This document shows positions 1 through 6,361 of a DNA stretch of 6,361 bases, one piece after another; position 1 is the first letter of the stretch, and each line of letters opens with the position of its first letter. Where the stretch lies: NCBI GenBank assembly GCA_964648695.1, contig CAZYLH010000062.1, forward strand, positions 1 through 6,361, written 5' to 3'. The translations under genes were made by a program, and so were the position numbers. This stretch comes from UBA4292 sp964648695 (GTDB lineage: Bacteria; Bacillota; Clostridia; Lachnospirales; Lachnospiraceae). The notes beneath the pieces are model-generated. The model saw only the letters and a list, made by a program, of their open reading frames with translations, did no database searches and had not been told where the DNA came from.

Positions 1-3000
1 CGCACGGTAGGAGCCGTTTACGTTCCACTCCTCATCCATTATCACATTGCCATCAAAATCCACATACTGAGTGGCAACCTGACCGTTTGCAAAGAGCTTA
101 TCAAGCCACTCCCCACTTGCGACAAATCGTCCCTCCCCGTGGGATGCTGGGCTTACATAAACACCACCAAGCTGCGCGCCCAAAAGCCATGGGGACTTAT
201 TTGAAACTACCTTAGTATAAACCATCCTTGAAATGTGACGGCCGATGGTGTTGTAGGTCAGTGTGGGAGAATCTGCGCTCTGTGCCATCACCTTGCCATA
301 AGGCACCAATCCAAGCTTTATAAGCGCCTGGAAGCCGTTGCAGATACCAAGCACCAGTCCGTCCCTGTTATTTAAGAGCTCCTCTATTGCTTCTTTTAGC
401 TTCTCGTTTCTAAAGGCCGTTGCAAAAAACTTTGCGCTGCCCTCCGGCTCATCACCCGCAGAAAAACCTCCCGGGAACATGACTATCTGGGCATTTCTAA
501 TCCCTTCTGTAAAGGTATCCACAGAATCCCTGATATCCTGTGCGGAAAGGTTTTTAAACACCCTCACATCCGTTTCAGCGCCCGCCATCTCAAAAGCCTT
601 TGCGCTGTCATACTCGCAGTTTGTGCCGGGAAATGCAGGGATAAATACCCTAGGCTTAGCCACCTTGTTCTTGCAAACATAGATGGTATCCGCCTTATAA
701 AGACCGGTCTTTTCTTCTTTTTGAGGCGTTTTAGTGTTTGTTGGAAATACCTTTTCAAGAGGCGCCTTCCAGGTATCAAGCGCACTCTCAAGCTCTATCT
801 TTACATCACCGTAAGAAATTTCTGCTTCTTTAGTAACCTCGCCCACTACTCTTACATTTAAGCCCTCTGTAACTAAAAGATCCATCTTGTCAGCGGGCAC
901 TTCCAGGAGCAGATCACCATATCTTACCCCGAAAAGCTCTGCCGGGGTGATGGCGGTATCTAAGTTTGCCCCAAGGCCGTTTCCAAATGCCATCTTGCTG
1001 ACAGCCTCCGCGATACCGTTTGCGCCAAGGGCGTATGAGGAAGAGACTGCGCCAGCCTTAATGCTCTCAAACACAGCGCTGTAGGTTTTTTTCACCTGCT
1101 CATAAACCGGCAGGTCATACTCGTCTCTTTTAACTGCATAAACCACCAGCTTATTTCCCGCCTTCTTAAACTCCGGGGAGATGATGGTCTTACTTGACGC
1201 CACATCTACCGCAAAAGAAACCAGCGTAGGCGGTACATTGATATCATTAAAGGAGCCGGACATGGAGTCCTTGCCGCCGATGGACGGCAGGCCAAAGCCA
1301 AGCTGCGCATCATATGCGCCGAGGAGTGCGGCAAAAGGCTCGCCCCAGCTGTAGGGATCCTGGCTCATGCGCTTAAAGTACTCCTGGTAAGTCATTCGTA
1401 TCTTTTTATAGTCACCGCCGTTTGCAACGATCTTTGCGACAGAATCCACCACAGCGTACACCGCGCCGTGATAGGGGCTCCAAGAGGAAAGATACGGATC
1501 ATACCCATACGCCATCATGGTCACTGTGTCGGTCTTTCCCTTTAGCACGGGGAGCTTTGCAACCATCGCCTGCGTTTCCGTCAGCTGATACTTGCCTCCA
1601 TACGGCATGAGGACGCTTCCCGCGCCGATGGAACTGTCAAACATCTCCACCAGACCTTTTTGAGAGCATACATTTAAATCTGAGAGCATGCTCATCCAAG
1701 TATCCTTTACATCTGCGATGTCCTTTTCCTTAAAGTAGGAAGCCTTCTTATCCGGTAGGGACACCGCAACATCCGTCTCCTGGTGCGCCCCGTTGGTGTC
1801 CAAAAAGCTCCTGCTTATATCAACGATCACCTTGCCCCTCCAGCTCATGGTAAGTCTTGGGGCCTCTGTCACAACCGCCACCTTTGTTGCCTCAAGGTTT
1901 TCCTGGGCGGCATATGACATGAACTGAGCCGCATCCTCTGGCGCCACAACCACAGCCATTCGCTCCTGGGATTCTGAGATGGCGATCTCCGTCCCGTCAA
2001 GGCCTGCGTATTTCTTGGGCACTAAATCTAGGTTTATAGAAAGCCCTGCCGCAAGCTCGCCTATGGCAACGGATACGCCGCCCGCACCAAAGTCATTGCA
2101 CTTTTTTATGATATGGCTAACCTCAGGACGGCGAAACAGCCTCTGAAGTTTTCTTTCCGTTGGCGCATTACCCTTTTGAACCTCCGCGCCGCAGGTGGTG
2201 AGGGAAGCGGAGGTGTGAGCCTTTGAAGAACCCGTTGCTCCGCCGCAGCCATCACGGCCTGTCCTCCCGCCAAGAAGTATAATGATATCTCCCGGGGCCG
2301 ATGTGAGTCTCTGCACTGCGCTTCTCGGAGCCGCCCCCATAACAGCGCCGATCTCCATGCGCTTTGCCACGTAATTGGGATGATAAATCTCCTTTACATA
2401 GCCGGTGGCAAGTCCTATCTGATTTCCGTATGAGCTGTAGCCTGAAGCCGCGCCCCTGACAATCTTCTTTTGAGGAAGCTTATTGGGAAGAGTCTCTGAG
2501 ATTCCCTTTGTGGGATCCGCCGCGCCGGTGATGCGCATCGCCTGATACACATATGTGCGGCCAGATAAGGGATCTCTGATTGCGCCTCCTAAGCAGGTGG
2601 CAGCGCCGCCAAAAGGCTCTATCTCCGTGGGGTGGTTGTGGGTCTCGTTTTTAAAGTTTATGAGCCACTCCTCAGTTACCCCGTCTATCTCAACAGGAAC
2701 AACTATAGAGCAGGCGTTTATCTCATCAGATTTCTCCTCATCGTCTAGCTTTCCCTCTCTTTTTAGCTTTCTAGCACCCATAAGCGCTAAGTCCATTAAG
2801 CATAAAAACTTATCCGGACGATCCTTAAAAATCTCATTTCTGTCCTTTACGTACTGGTTATAGCTGTCCATGATGGGCTTATGATAAAAGCCTTCGTCTA
2901 TGGTTATGTTCTTTAATTCTGTGTTAAAGGTGGTGTGACGGCAGTGGTCGGACCAGTAGGTGTCAAGCACCCTTATCTCCGTCATGGTGGGGTCCCTTTT

Positions 3001-3621
3001 TTCCTCACCGAAAAAATAATTCTGGATGTGCAAAAAGTCCTTAAAGGTCATGGCAAGACCGAGGCCATCATAGAGGTCTTTAAGGTCACCCTCCGGCATA
3101 TCCCTAAAGCCCGTAAATGTTATAACATCCTCCGGCTCTGCAAATTCCTGCACCAAGGTCTCTGGCAGCACATCATCGGACGTCTCTCTAGATTCCACGG
3201 GATTTATGCAGTGCTCCTTTACGCGGTCAAGTTCTTCTTTGCTTAGCGTTCCGGAGAGCACATAGGTGGTAGCGCAGCGGATAATGGGCTCTGCTTCCTC
3301 ATCTAAAAGTTTAACGCACTGCTTTGCAGAATCCGCTCTCTGGTCAAACTGCCCGGGAAGAGCCTCCACGCTAAAGACATAATCCCCATCATTACGAGGA
3401 AATGTCCCTTCAAAATAACGGTCTAGGGGTGGCTCTGAAAACACGGTGATCAGCGCTTTTTCATAGGTCTCCTTCGACAAATTCTCAATGTCGTAGCGGA
3501 CAAGCACCCTCACAGCGCTTACTGTATCAATTCCCAGGTACCCGCTTATCTCCTCCATCAGCTCCTTTGCCTTTACGGCGTAAGGGGCAAGCTTTTCAAC
3601 ATAAACTCGTCTGACGCTCAT
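1..3621 (-). CDS. purL: Phosphoribosylformylglycinamidine synthase (FGAM synthase), large single-chain form, C-terminus cut off by the window edge
   Basis: This cytoplasmic enzyme catalyses the fourth step of de novo purine synthesis: FGAR + ATP + glutamine gives FGAM + ADP + Pi + glutamate. I translated 1207 codons from ATG 3621 and found no stop or frameshift. Visible landmarks are the conserved SDHCRH at residues 224-229, the ATP-site motif NETHNHPTE around 325-333, the glycine-rich GGRTGRDGCGG at about 451-461, NDFGAGG at 509-515 and PSIGGKDSM at 779-787. A class I glutamine amidotransferase domain starts near 990 (FPGTN at 997-1001). Its nucleophile is Cys1094 in GICNGF, and SHGEGRF is at 1160-1166. 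The His and Glu of the amidotransferase triad normally sit in a later H-x-E-R motif, so they should lie just past the left edge; I estimate 40-50 residues are missing. The fused architecture and motif spacing fit the clade II large form of Clostridia and Streptococcus rather than split PurS/PurQ/PurL. The start is supported by GGAGGAG five bases upstream. Confidence 0.97.
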   Translation of the reverse strand, partial: MSVRRVYVEKLAPYAVKAKELMEEISGYLGIDTVSAVRVLVRYDIENLSKETYEKALITVFSEPPLDRYFEGTFPRNDGDYVFSVEALPGQFDQRADSAKQCVKLLDEEAEPIIRCATTYVLSGTLSKEELDRVKEHCINPVESRETSDDVLPETLVQEFAEPEDVITFTGFRDMPEGDLKDLYDGLGLAMTFKDFLHIQNYFFGEEKRDPTMTEIRVLDTYWSDHCRHTTFNTELKNITIDEGFYHKPIMDSYNQYVKDRNEIFKDRPDKFLCLMDLALMGARKLKREGKLDDEEKSDEINACSIVVPVEIDGVTEEWLINFKNETHNHPTEIEPFGGAATCLGGAIRDPLSGRTYVYQAMRITGAADPTKGISETLPNKLPQKKIVRGAASGYSSYGNQIGLATGYVKEIYHPNYVAKRMEIGAVMGAAPRSAVQRLTSAPGDIIILLGGRTGRDGCGGATGSSKAHTSASLTTCGAEVQKGNAPTERKLQRLFRRPEVSHIIKKCNDFGAGGVSVAIGELAAGLSINLDLVPKKYAGLDGTEIAISESQERMAVVVAPEDAAQFMSYAAQENLEATKVAVVTEAPRLTMSWRGKVIVDISRSFLDTNGAHQETDVAVSLPDKKASYFKEKDIADVKDTWMSMLSDLNVCSQKGLVEMFDSSIGAGSVLMPYGGKYQLTETQAMVAKLPVLKGKTDTVTMMAYGYDPYLSSWSPYHGAVYAVVDSVAKIVANGGDYKKIRMTYQEYFKRMSQDPYSWGEPFAALLGAYDAQLGFGLPSIGGKDSMSGSFNDINVPPTLVSFAVDVASSKTIISPEFKKAGNKLVVYAVKRDEYDLPVYEQVKKTYSAVFESIKAGAVSSSYALGANGIAEAVSKMAFGNGLGANLDTAITPAELFGVRYGDLLLEVPADKMDLLVTEGLNVRVVGEVTKEAEISYGDVKIELESALDTWKAPLEKVFPTNTKTPQKEEKTGLYKADTIYVCKNKVAKPRVFIPAFPGTNCEYDSAKAFEMAGAETDVRVFKNLSAQDIRDSVDTFTEGIRNAQIVMFPGGFSAGDEPEGSAKFFATAFRNEKLKEAIEELLNNRDGLVLGICNGFQALIKLGLVPYGKVMAQSADSPTLTYNTIGRHISRMVYTKVVSNKSPWLLGAQLGGVYVSPASHGEGRFVASGEWLDKLFANGQVATQYVDFDGNVIMDEEWNVNGSYRA

Positions 3622-3626
3622 GACTG

Positions 3627-3633
3627 CTCCTCC
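3627..3633 (-). promoter_or_regulatory. Ribosome binding site of purL
   Basis: On the minus strand GGAGGAG is followed by a 5-base spacer (CAGTC) and the ATG at 3621. This is a near-perfect Shine-Dalgarno sequence and fixes the purL start. No competing upstream in-frame start is needed. Confidence 0.9.
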
Positions 3634-3653
3634 AAGTAGTTTTTATATCCGGC

Positions 3654-3683
3654 ATTATATCATCCTGCTAAGGCTCCTTGCAA
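3654..3683 (-). promoter_or_regulatory. Predicted SigA-type promoter of purL (extended -10)
   Basis: On the minus strand a perfect -10 hexamer TATAAT (3659-3654) is preceded by TGA, making an extended -10 element (TGnTATAAT). A weaker -35, TTGCAA (3683-3678, 4 of 6 matches to TTGACA), lies 18 bases upstream. T-rich DNA at about 3686-3697 lies just upstream of the -35 and could act as an UP-like element. Transcription should start near 3647, leaving a leader of only about 25 nt. That is too short for a purine riboswitch or a leader attenuator. The promoter follows the GH5 terminator directly, so purL probably has its own transcription unit. Confidence 0.72.
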
Positions 3684-3686
3684 GCA
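3666..3686. repeat. Imperfect inverted repeat in the purL promoter
   Basis: The plus strand reads TGCTAAGG, then CT, then CCTT, GCA, AGCA: AAGG pairs with CCTT and the outer TGCT with AGCA, with three unpaired bases (GCA) on one side. It also contains the perfect 8-base palindrome CTTGCAAG (3677-3684), which overlaps the candidate -35. It occupies the -35 and spacer region, where a repressor could bind, but short dyads like this also arise by chance. It does not resemble the Bacillus PurR box (core CCGAAC) that I would look for in a purine gene. Confidence 0.3.
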
Positions 3687-3702
3687 AAAAATTAAAAGCG
3701 GG

Positions 3703-3748
3703 ATAAAAAGGAAATACCCCCAAAGGTGGGCTCACCTCTGAGGGTATT
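3703..3748 (-). terminator. Rho-independent terminator of the GH5 gene
   Basis: Read on the minus strand, the arm 3748-3733 (AATACCCTCAGAGGTG) pairs along all 16 bases with the arm 3728-3713 (CACCTTTGGGGGTATT), using two G-T wobbles. The loop is the four bases AGCC. A T-rich tail with five consecutive T (3709-3705), broken by CC just after the stem, follows. The stem begins 12 bases after the GH5 stop codon. Its position and orientation make it the end of the GH5 transcript and separate that gene from purL. Confidence 0.88.
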
Positions 3749-3760
3749 CGTATCATAGTA

Positions 3761-5728
3761 TTACTGAAGGTTATTTAAAACCCAGGCACCTCTGTCCGTC
3801 ACATACTCCTCTGCATGGTCCGGATCTACATAGTCAAAGGTGATCTCGATGGTCTCAATCTCCAGATTAGGGTCGATCACAAGCCAGTTGCAATCCTCCA
3901 AATCCCCGTCAACAACCCTTGCCTCTGAAGGAAGGCTGTTTACATAGGCGTTGTAGAGGTTTACACGGGTGGTGTAGTCGTCATCGTTGGTTGTGTAGGG
4001 CTTAGCTGTAAGCTCATACTCCTCCCCATTGATCAGCACGCTTGTTATCACGATGTAATAACCGGGGTAGAGCACCTCGCCGTTATAAATTCCAAGAGCG
4101 GAGAAGGCAATGCCGTTGGAATATCCTGCCGCTGTCTCTGTAAAGTCAAGGGATACTGTGTATACACCCTCGCCTACAACCTCCTGAGTAACAGCAACAA
4201 CGCCGTCCGTTGTATCATCCGGGCTGTATGTGTCGCCAACACTGTAGCTGATAGCCCAGTCGCCGCTGTTCCACATAATCCATGCGGTAGCTACCGAGTG
4301 ATCCTCAGGGTCATAATCAGGATCTACCATGCTGACGGGTGCGGCCTCAACCGCCTCCTCGATCGCAGCAAGAGCTGCTTCCATCTCAGCTTCCTGTCCC
4401 ATCTCAAGCTGTGCGTCATAGCTTCTCTCTAAGAACAGTGCGGCAGTGTCCTCAAATCTCATGGAGCACTCATTTCTGTTATACAGTGTGCTGCAATCCC
4501 AAAGAATCGGAACATAGCCATAAAGGTCGCAGTTATTTAGGAAGTTTGTCATAAAGTCAACTGTGTTTCCGCGCTCATCGTCCGTCTCGCCGTTTATCAG
4601 CACGCCCCACTCGCCTAAGATAACGCCGTACCCCTGCTCGGTAAACTTGGTCATCTCGGCCAGTGTCTCGTTCATGTAGGTGTACTCGCTCTTTGTTCCC
4701 CAGTGGTCAACTGTCGTGTCGTCGCCGCAGTAGTTCCACGGATCATAGTAGTGAACGGAGATAAAGAGCTTGCTCTCGGCAGTATCCTCCGGCATAACAA
4801 ACTGATCATCACATGTCAGCGCAATATTTGTATTATATCCTGCAATTATCAGGAAACGGTCTTCGTTGTTGCCGCCGGTAGAACGAATGGTGTCCACAAA
4901 GGTCTGGTTGATGAGATTTGTCATCTCGTAAAGTTCTTCTGAGGAGAGCGCGCCGGAATCAGCAGCTACAACCTTGCTGTTTAAGCTGGAGCCCAGCTCC
5001 TCGTTTGCGGACTCAAAAATCACGTGGTCTCCGTACTCTGCGTAGCGCTCTGCGATCTGGGTCCACATGGACACATAGATCTCCATTGCAGCTTCTCTTG
5101 TCTCCTCGCTCTCAGAGCCGAACATTCCCCACCAGCCGCCGTCCCAGTGGTCGTTGATGATGACATACATCCCTTCATTAAGGGCGTAGTTCATAATCTC
5201 CTCAACTCGGTCTAGGTAGGACTCATTTATAGTGTAATCTCCATCCTGATAGTTGGTCGCATTTGTGATCCATGCAACGGGAATACGAAGGGTGGTGAAG
5301 CCAGCCTCCTTCATTCCGGTGATCATCTCCTGGGTGGTGACGGGCTGACTCCAAGCTGTCTCAAAGGAGGTAGGGTCCATACCTGCACTCAGGATGTCTG
5401 TGTTCACTGCCTCCATGGTGTTTCCAAGGTTGATGCCGTTTCCCATAAGGTAGCTGAGCTCTAAAGCGGTGAGCTCCGTGCGCACAACGCCGTCATCCTG
5501 CGTCTCGATTCCGTTTGCGGACAGATGCACCTCCGTGCCGTAGGTGTACTCATCATCGTCGCCATCAGAAACTTCCTCTGTGGTCTCCTCCGCATCCGTC
5601 TCATCAGCTTCGGTTTCAGTCTCTTCTGTCGTTGTCTCGTCCGTGGAGGTGGATGAGTCCGAGCAGCCGCTAAGCGTTGTGGCAATAAGCATAGCTGCCA
5701 TCAGAGGGTAAAGCCATTTTTTTTTCAT
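3761..5728 (-). CDS. Secreted lipoprotein glycoside hydrolase family 5 (cellulase-type) with C-terminal beta-rich module
   Basis: This is probably a cell-surface endo-beta-glycanase acting on cellulose, mixed-linkage glucan, xyloglucan or mannan; the substrate cannot be told from sequence alone. Of 655 residues, 1-22 form a lipoprotein signal peptide: Lys-rich start, hydrophobic core, lipobox LSGC with Cys22 as the lipid anchor. Residues 23-60 are an acidic Thr/Glu/Asp linker. The GH5 (beta/alpha)8 domain spans roughly 88-440 and carries the full active-site set: Arg148 (LRIPVAW), His194 (NDHWDGGWW), Asn242-Glu243 (acid/base), His326 and Tyr328 (VHYYDPW), nucleophile Glu373 (ILGEWG) and Trp410 (ILWDC). 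An acidic, helix-prone stretch (about 438-475) leads to a beta-rich module (about 476-635) with Trp483, Trp486 and Trp491, possibly carbohydrate-binding. The Pro usual after the acid/base Glu is replaced by Glu244. I chose ATG 5728 over the upstream in-frame ATG 5794 because AGGAAGGAG lies seven bases before it and the signal peptide then starts with MKKK. Confidence 0.93.
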   Translation of the reverse strand: MKKKWLYPLMAAMLIATTLSGCSDSSTSTDETTTEETETEADETDAEETTEEVSDGDDDEYTYGTEVHLSANGIETQDDGVVRTELTALELSYLMGNGINLGNTMEAVNTDILSAGMDPTSFETAWSQPVTTQEMITGMKEAGFTTLRIPVAWITNATNYQDGDYTINESYLDRVEEIMNYALNEGMYVIINDHWDGGWWGMFGSESEETREAAMEIYVSMWTQIAERYAEYGDHVIFESANEELGSSLNSKVVAADSGALSSEELYEMTNLINQTFVDTIRSTGGNNEDRFLIIAGYNTNIALTCDDQFVMPEDTAESKLFISVHYYDPWNYCGDDTTVDHWGTKSEYTYMNETLAEMTKFTEQGYGVILGEWGVLINGETDDERGNTVDFMTNFLNNCDLYGYVPILWDCSTLYNRNECSMRFEDTAALFLERSYDAQLEMGQEAEMEAALAAIEEAVEAAPVSMVDPDYDPEDHSVATAWIMWNSGDWAISYSVGDTYSPDDTTDGVVAVTQEVVGEGVYTVSLDFTETAAGYSNGIAFSALGIYNGEVLYPGYYIVITSVLINGEEYELTAKPYTTNDDDYTTRVNLYNAYVNSLPSEARVVDGDLEDCNWLVIDPNLEIETIEITFDYVDPDHAEEYVTDRGAWVLNNLQ

Positions 5729-5735
5729 AAACATT

Positions 5736-5744
5736 CTCCTTCCT
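5736..5744 (-). promoter_or_regulatory. Ribosome binding site that decides the GH5 start
   Basis: AGGAAGGAG on the minus strand ends seven bases before ATG 5728. The ATG two codons upstream (5734) would lie almost against this site with no usable spacer. The ATG at 5794 has no comparable site and would put 22 non-signal-like residues before the lipoprotein signal. The lipoprotein therefore starts at 5728. Confidence 0.88.
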
Positions 5745-5757
5745 GCCCACTTGGGCA
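5744..5757 (-). other. Small hairpin abutting the GH5 ribosome binding site
   Basis: TGCCC, loop AAGT, GGGCA on the minus strand forms a perfect 5-bp GC-rich stem; its last base (5744) is also the first A of the Shine-Dalgarno sequence. It has no T-tract, so it is not a terminator. It could shield the 5' end of the message or mildly affect translation, but this is inference. Confidence 0.4.
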
Positions 5758-5774
5758 ATGATTTTTTGTATGAT

Positions 5775-5795
5775 GTTGGGGGCTTTAATCCCAAC
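5775..5795. repeat. Short inverted repeat between the deacetylase and GH5 genes
   Basis: GTTGGG (5775-5780) and CCCAAC (5790-5795) are perfect 6-base inverted arms around a 9-base spacer, extendable by one G-T pair. On the minus strand it is followed by ATCATACAAAAAAT rather than a T-run, so it does not look like a terminator of the upstream gene. It could be an operator, a weak RNA hairpin or chance. Confidence 0.35.
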
Positions 5796-5815
5796 TATAA
5801 TACCTGTGGATTGCT

Positions 5816-6361
5816 CTAACAATCCCGCTTGGTATCATTTCTAACTTCACTATATATGACACCTCTCTTCGGTGTCACTTGTCTTTCTTCAAAAAGCTCT
5901 CGCAGCGTCACAAAGCGGTATCCCTGTCTTTTTGCGCCAACAATTATATCATCCAGCGCATCCACGGTCTTCTGATTTTTCTCCATGTCATGTAAGAGAA
6001 TGATTCCGCCGTCACGCAGCTGGCTTAAAACCCTCTCCACACGCATAGAGGCGGACACCTCCTCTAACCAATCCTCCGCTCCAAACCCAGCGATCATGGT
6101 CATGGGGATCCTGTCTTTCATCTGCGCGCTCACGGCGATGTAGGGCGGTCTGAAAAAAACCGGTGCCCTGCCGGTGATACGCTCTATACATCCGTTGCAC
6201 TCATCAATCTCTGCAAGAACCTCCTCTATTGGCATGTCGCTCATGACGCTGTGGGTCATGGAGTGGTTTTCTATCTCACAGCCCTGATCTGCGGCTTTTT
6301 TTATGACCCCGGCAGTCTCAGGATTTATATTGTTCCCCACAACAAAGAAGGTTGCACAGAT
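5816..6361 (-). CDS. Polysaccharide deacetylase, NodB domain (carbohydrate esterase family 4), N-terminus cut off by the window edge
   Basis: CE4 enzymes remove N-acetyl groups from peptidoglycan or chitin-type sugars, or O-acetyl groups from xylan, with a divalent metal; most act outside the membrane. The 181 visible residues start inside the domain at ICATFFVVGN, the usual strand after the TFDDG motif, so that motif and any signal peptide lie beyond the right edge. The GTG at 6340 is an internal Val codon, not a start. Visible motifs are the metal-binding H33-S-M-T-H37, RPPY at 71-74, EDW at 96-98 (a variant of the DxxDW region) and LLHD at 122-125 with the catalytic-site His. GYRFVTLRELFE near 150-160 closes the domain, followed by a short charged tail ending in Cys. 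No terminator follows; the GH5 start is 87 nt downstream, so co-transcription is possible. A peptidoglycan deacetylase and a hemicellulose esterase are both open. Confidence 0.92.
   Translation of the reverse strand: MCATFFVVGNNINPETAGVIKKAADQGCEIENHSMTHSVMSDMPIEEVLAEIDECNGCIERITGRAPVFFRPPYIAVSAQMKDRIPMTMIAGFGAEDWLEEVSASMRVERVLSQLRDGGIILLHDMEKNQKTVDALDDIIVGAKRQGYRFVTLRELFEERQVTPKRGVIYSEVRNDTKRDC

Noticed and set aside
338..3246. Plus-strand open frames of 62-114 codons at 338-682, 887-1084, 1422-1610, 2555-2863 and 2935-3246, and a minus-strand frame at 564-791
   Set aside because: All lie inside the intact purL frame, whose full translation matches FGAM synthase motif by motif. They are shadow frames without family-like sequence.
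3622..3712. Purine riboswitch or attenuator upstream of purL
   Set aside because: The likely transcript leader is about 25 nt, and no aptamer-like three-way junction can fit between the GH5 terminator and the start codon.
4339..5685. Open frames within the GH5 gene at 4339-4554, 4703-4942, 4918-5157, 5024-5215 (plus) and 5461-5685 (minus)
   Set aside because: They overlap the well-supported GH5 coding sequence in other frames and have biased, unrecognisable composition.
5729..5794. N-terminal extension of the GH5 protein starting at ATG 5794
   Set aside because: The extra 22 residues are not signal-like, have no good ribosome binding site, and overlap the spacer, hairpin and Shine-Dalgarno sequence of the start at 5728.
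5797..5824. GH5-specific promoter with TATTAT (5802-5797) as -10
   Set aside because: The -10 matches 5 of 6, but the nearest TTG-type hexamer (TTGTTA, 5822-5817) is only 14 bases away and no good -35 exists at 16-18 bases. A second option, TTGGGA (5794-5789) with TACAAA (5770-5765), is also weak. I could not support either.
6012..6200. 62-codon minus-strand frame inside the deacetylase gene
   Set aside because: It is an alternative frame over the conserved RPPY and LLHD region of the NodB domain.
5816..6340. Complete 174-residue deacetylase starting with GTG at 6340
   Set aside because: The frame stays open to the window edge and the preceding codons encode ICATFFV, the core of the NodB fold. 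The GTG is an internal valine and the gene is truncated by the window.
1..6361. Mobile element, CRISPR array, tRNA or a new defence system
   Set aside because: Nearly all of the window is taken up by three recognisable enzyme genes. I found no direct-repeat array, transposase or integrase motif, or RNA gene.

Overview
All three genes in this window lie on the minus strand, so transcription runs from high to low coordinates. The organism looks like an anaerobic Firmicute of the Clostridia, probably a gut or rumen Lachnospiraceae-type bacterium. This rests on three things: the single-chain 'clade II' form of FGAM synthase, a lipoprotein glycoside hydrolase with a lipobox and acidic Thr/Glu/Asp linker, and strong GGAGG-type ribosome binding sites. 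The taxonomy is an inference from protein style, not from a marker gene.

Layout, following transcription. (1) 6361-5816: the C-terminal 181 residues of a NodB-family polysaccharide deacetylase; its start lies beyond the right edge. (2) 5815-5729: an 87-nt gap with two small hairpins and the ribosome binding site of the next gene, but no terminator. (3) 5728-3761: a complete 655-residue secreted lipoprotein with a GH5 (cellulase-family) catalytic domain and a C-terminal beta-rich module that may bind carbohydrate. (4) 3748-3703: a strong intrinsic terminator, a 16-bp continuous stem with a 4-nt loop. (5) 3683-3627: a separate promoter with a perfect extended -10 element, and the ribosome binding site for purL. 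(6) 3621-1: purL, the large FGAM synthase of de novo purine synthesis, with 1207 codons visible and the last few dozen residues cut off at the left edge. I translated it codon by codon and it is uninterrupted.

The deacetylase and GH5 genes are compatible with a small surface-polysaccharide unit: one enzyme removes N- or O-acetyl groups and the other cleaves beta-glycan backbones. Whether they are co-transcribed is not settled by the sequence. purL is a housekeeping gene that happens to lie downstream; the terminator plus its own promoter separate it from the GH5 gene. I see no mobile element, CRISPR array, tRNA, rRNA or riboswitch. The window looks mostly ordinary. The points most worth a second look are the GH5 protein's unusual NEE catalytic motif, its unassigned C-terminal module, and a dyad in the purL promoter.
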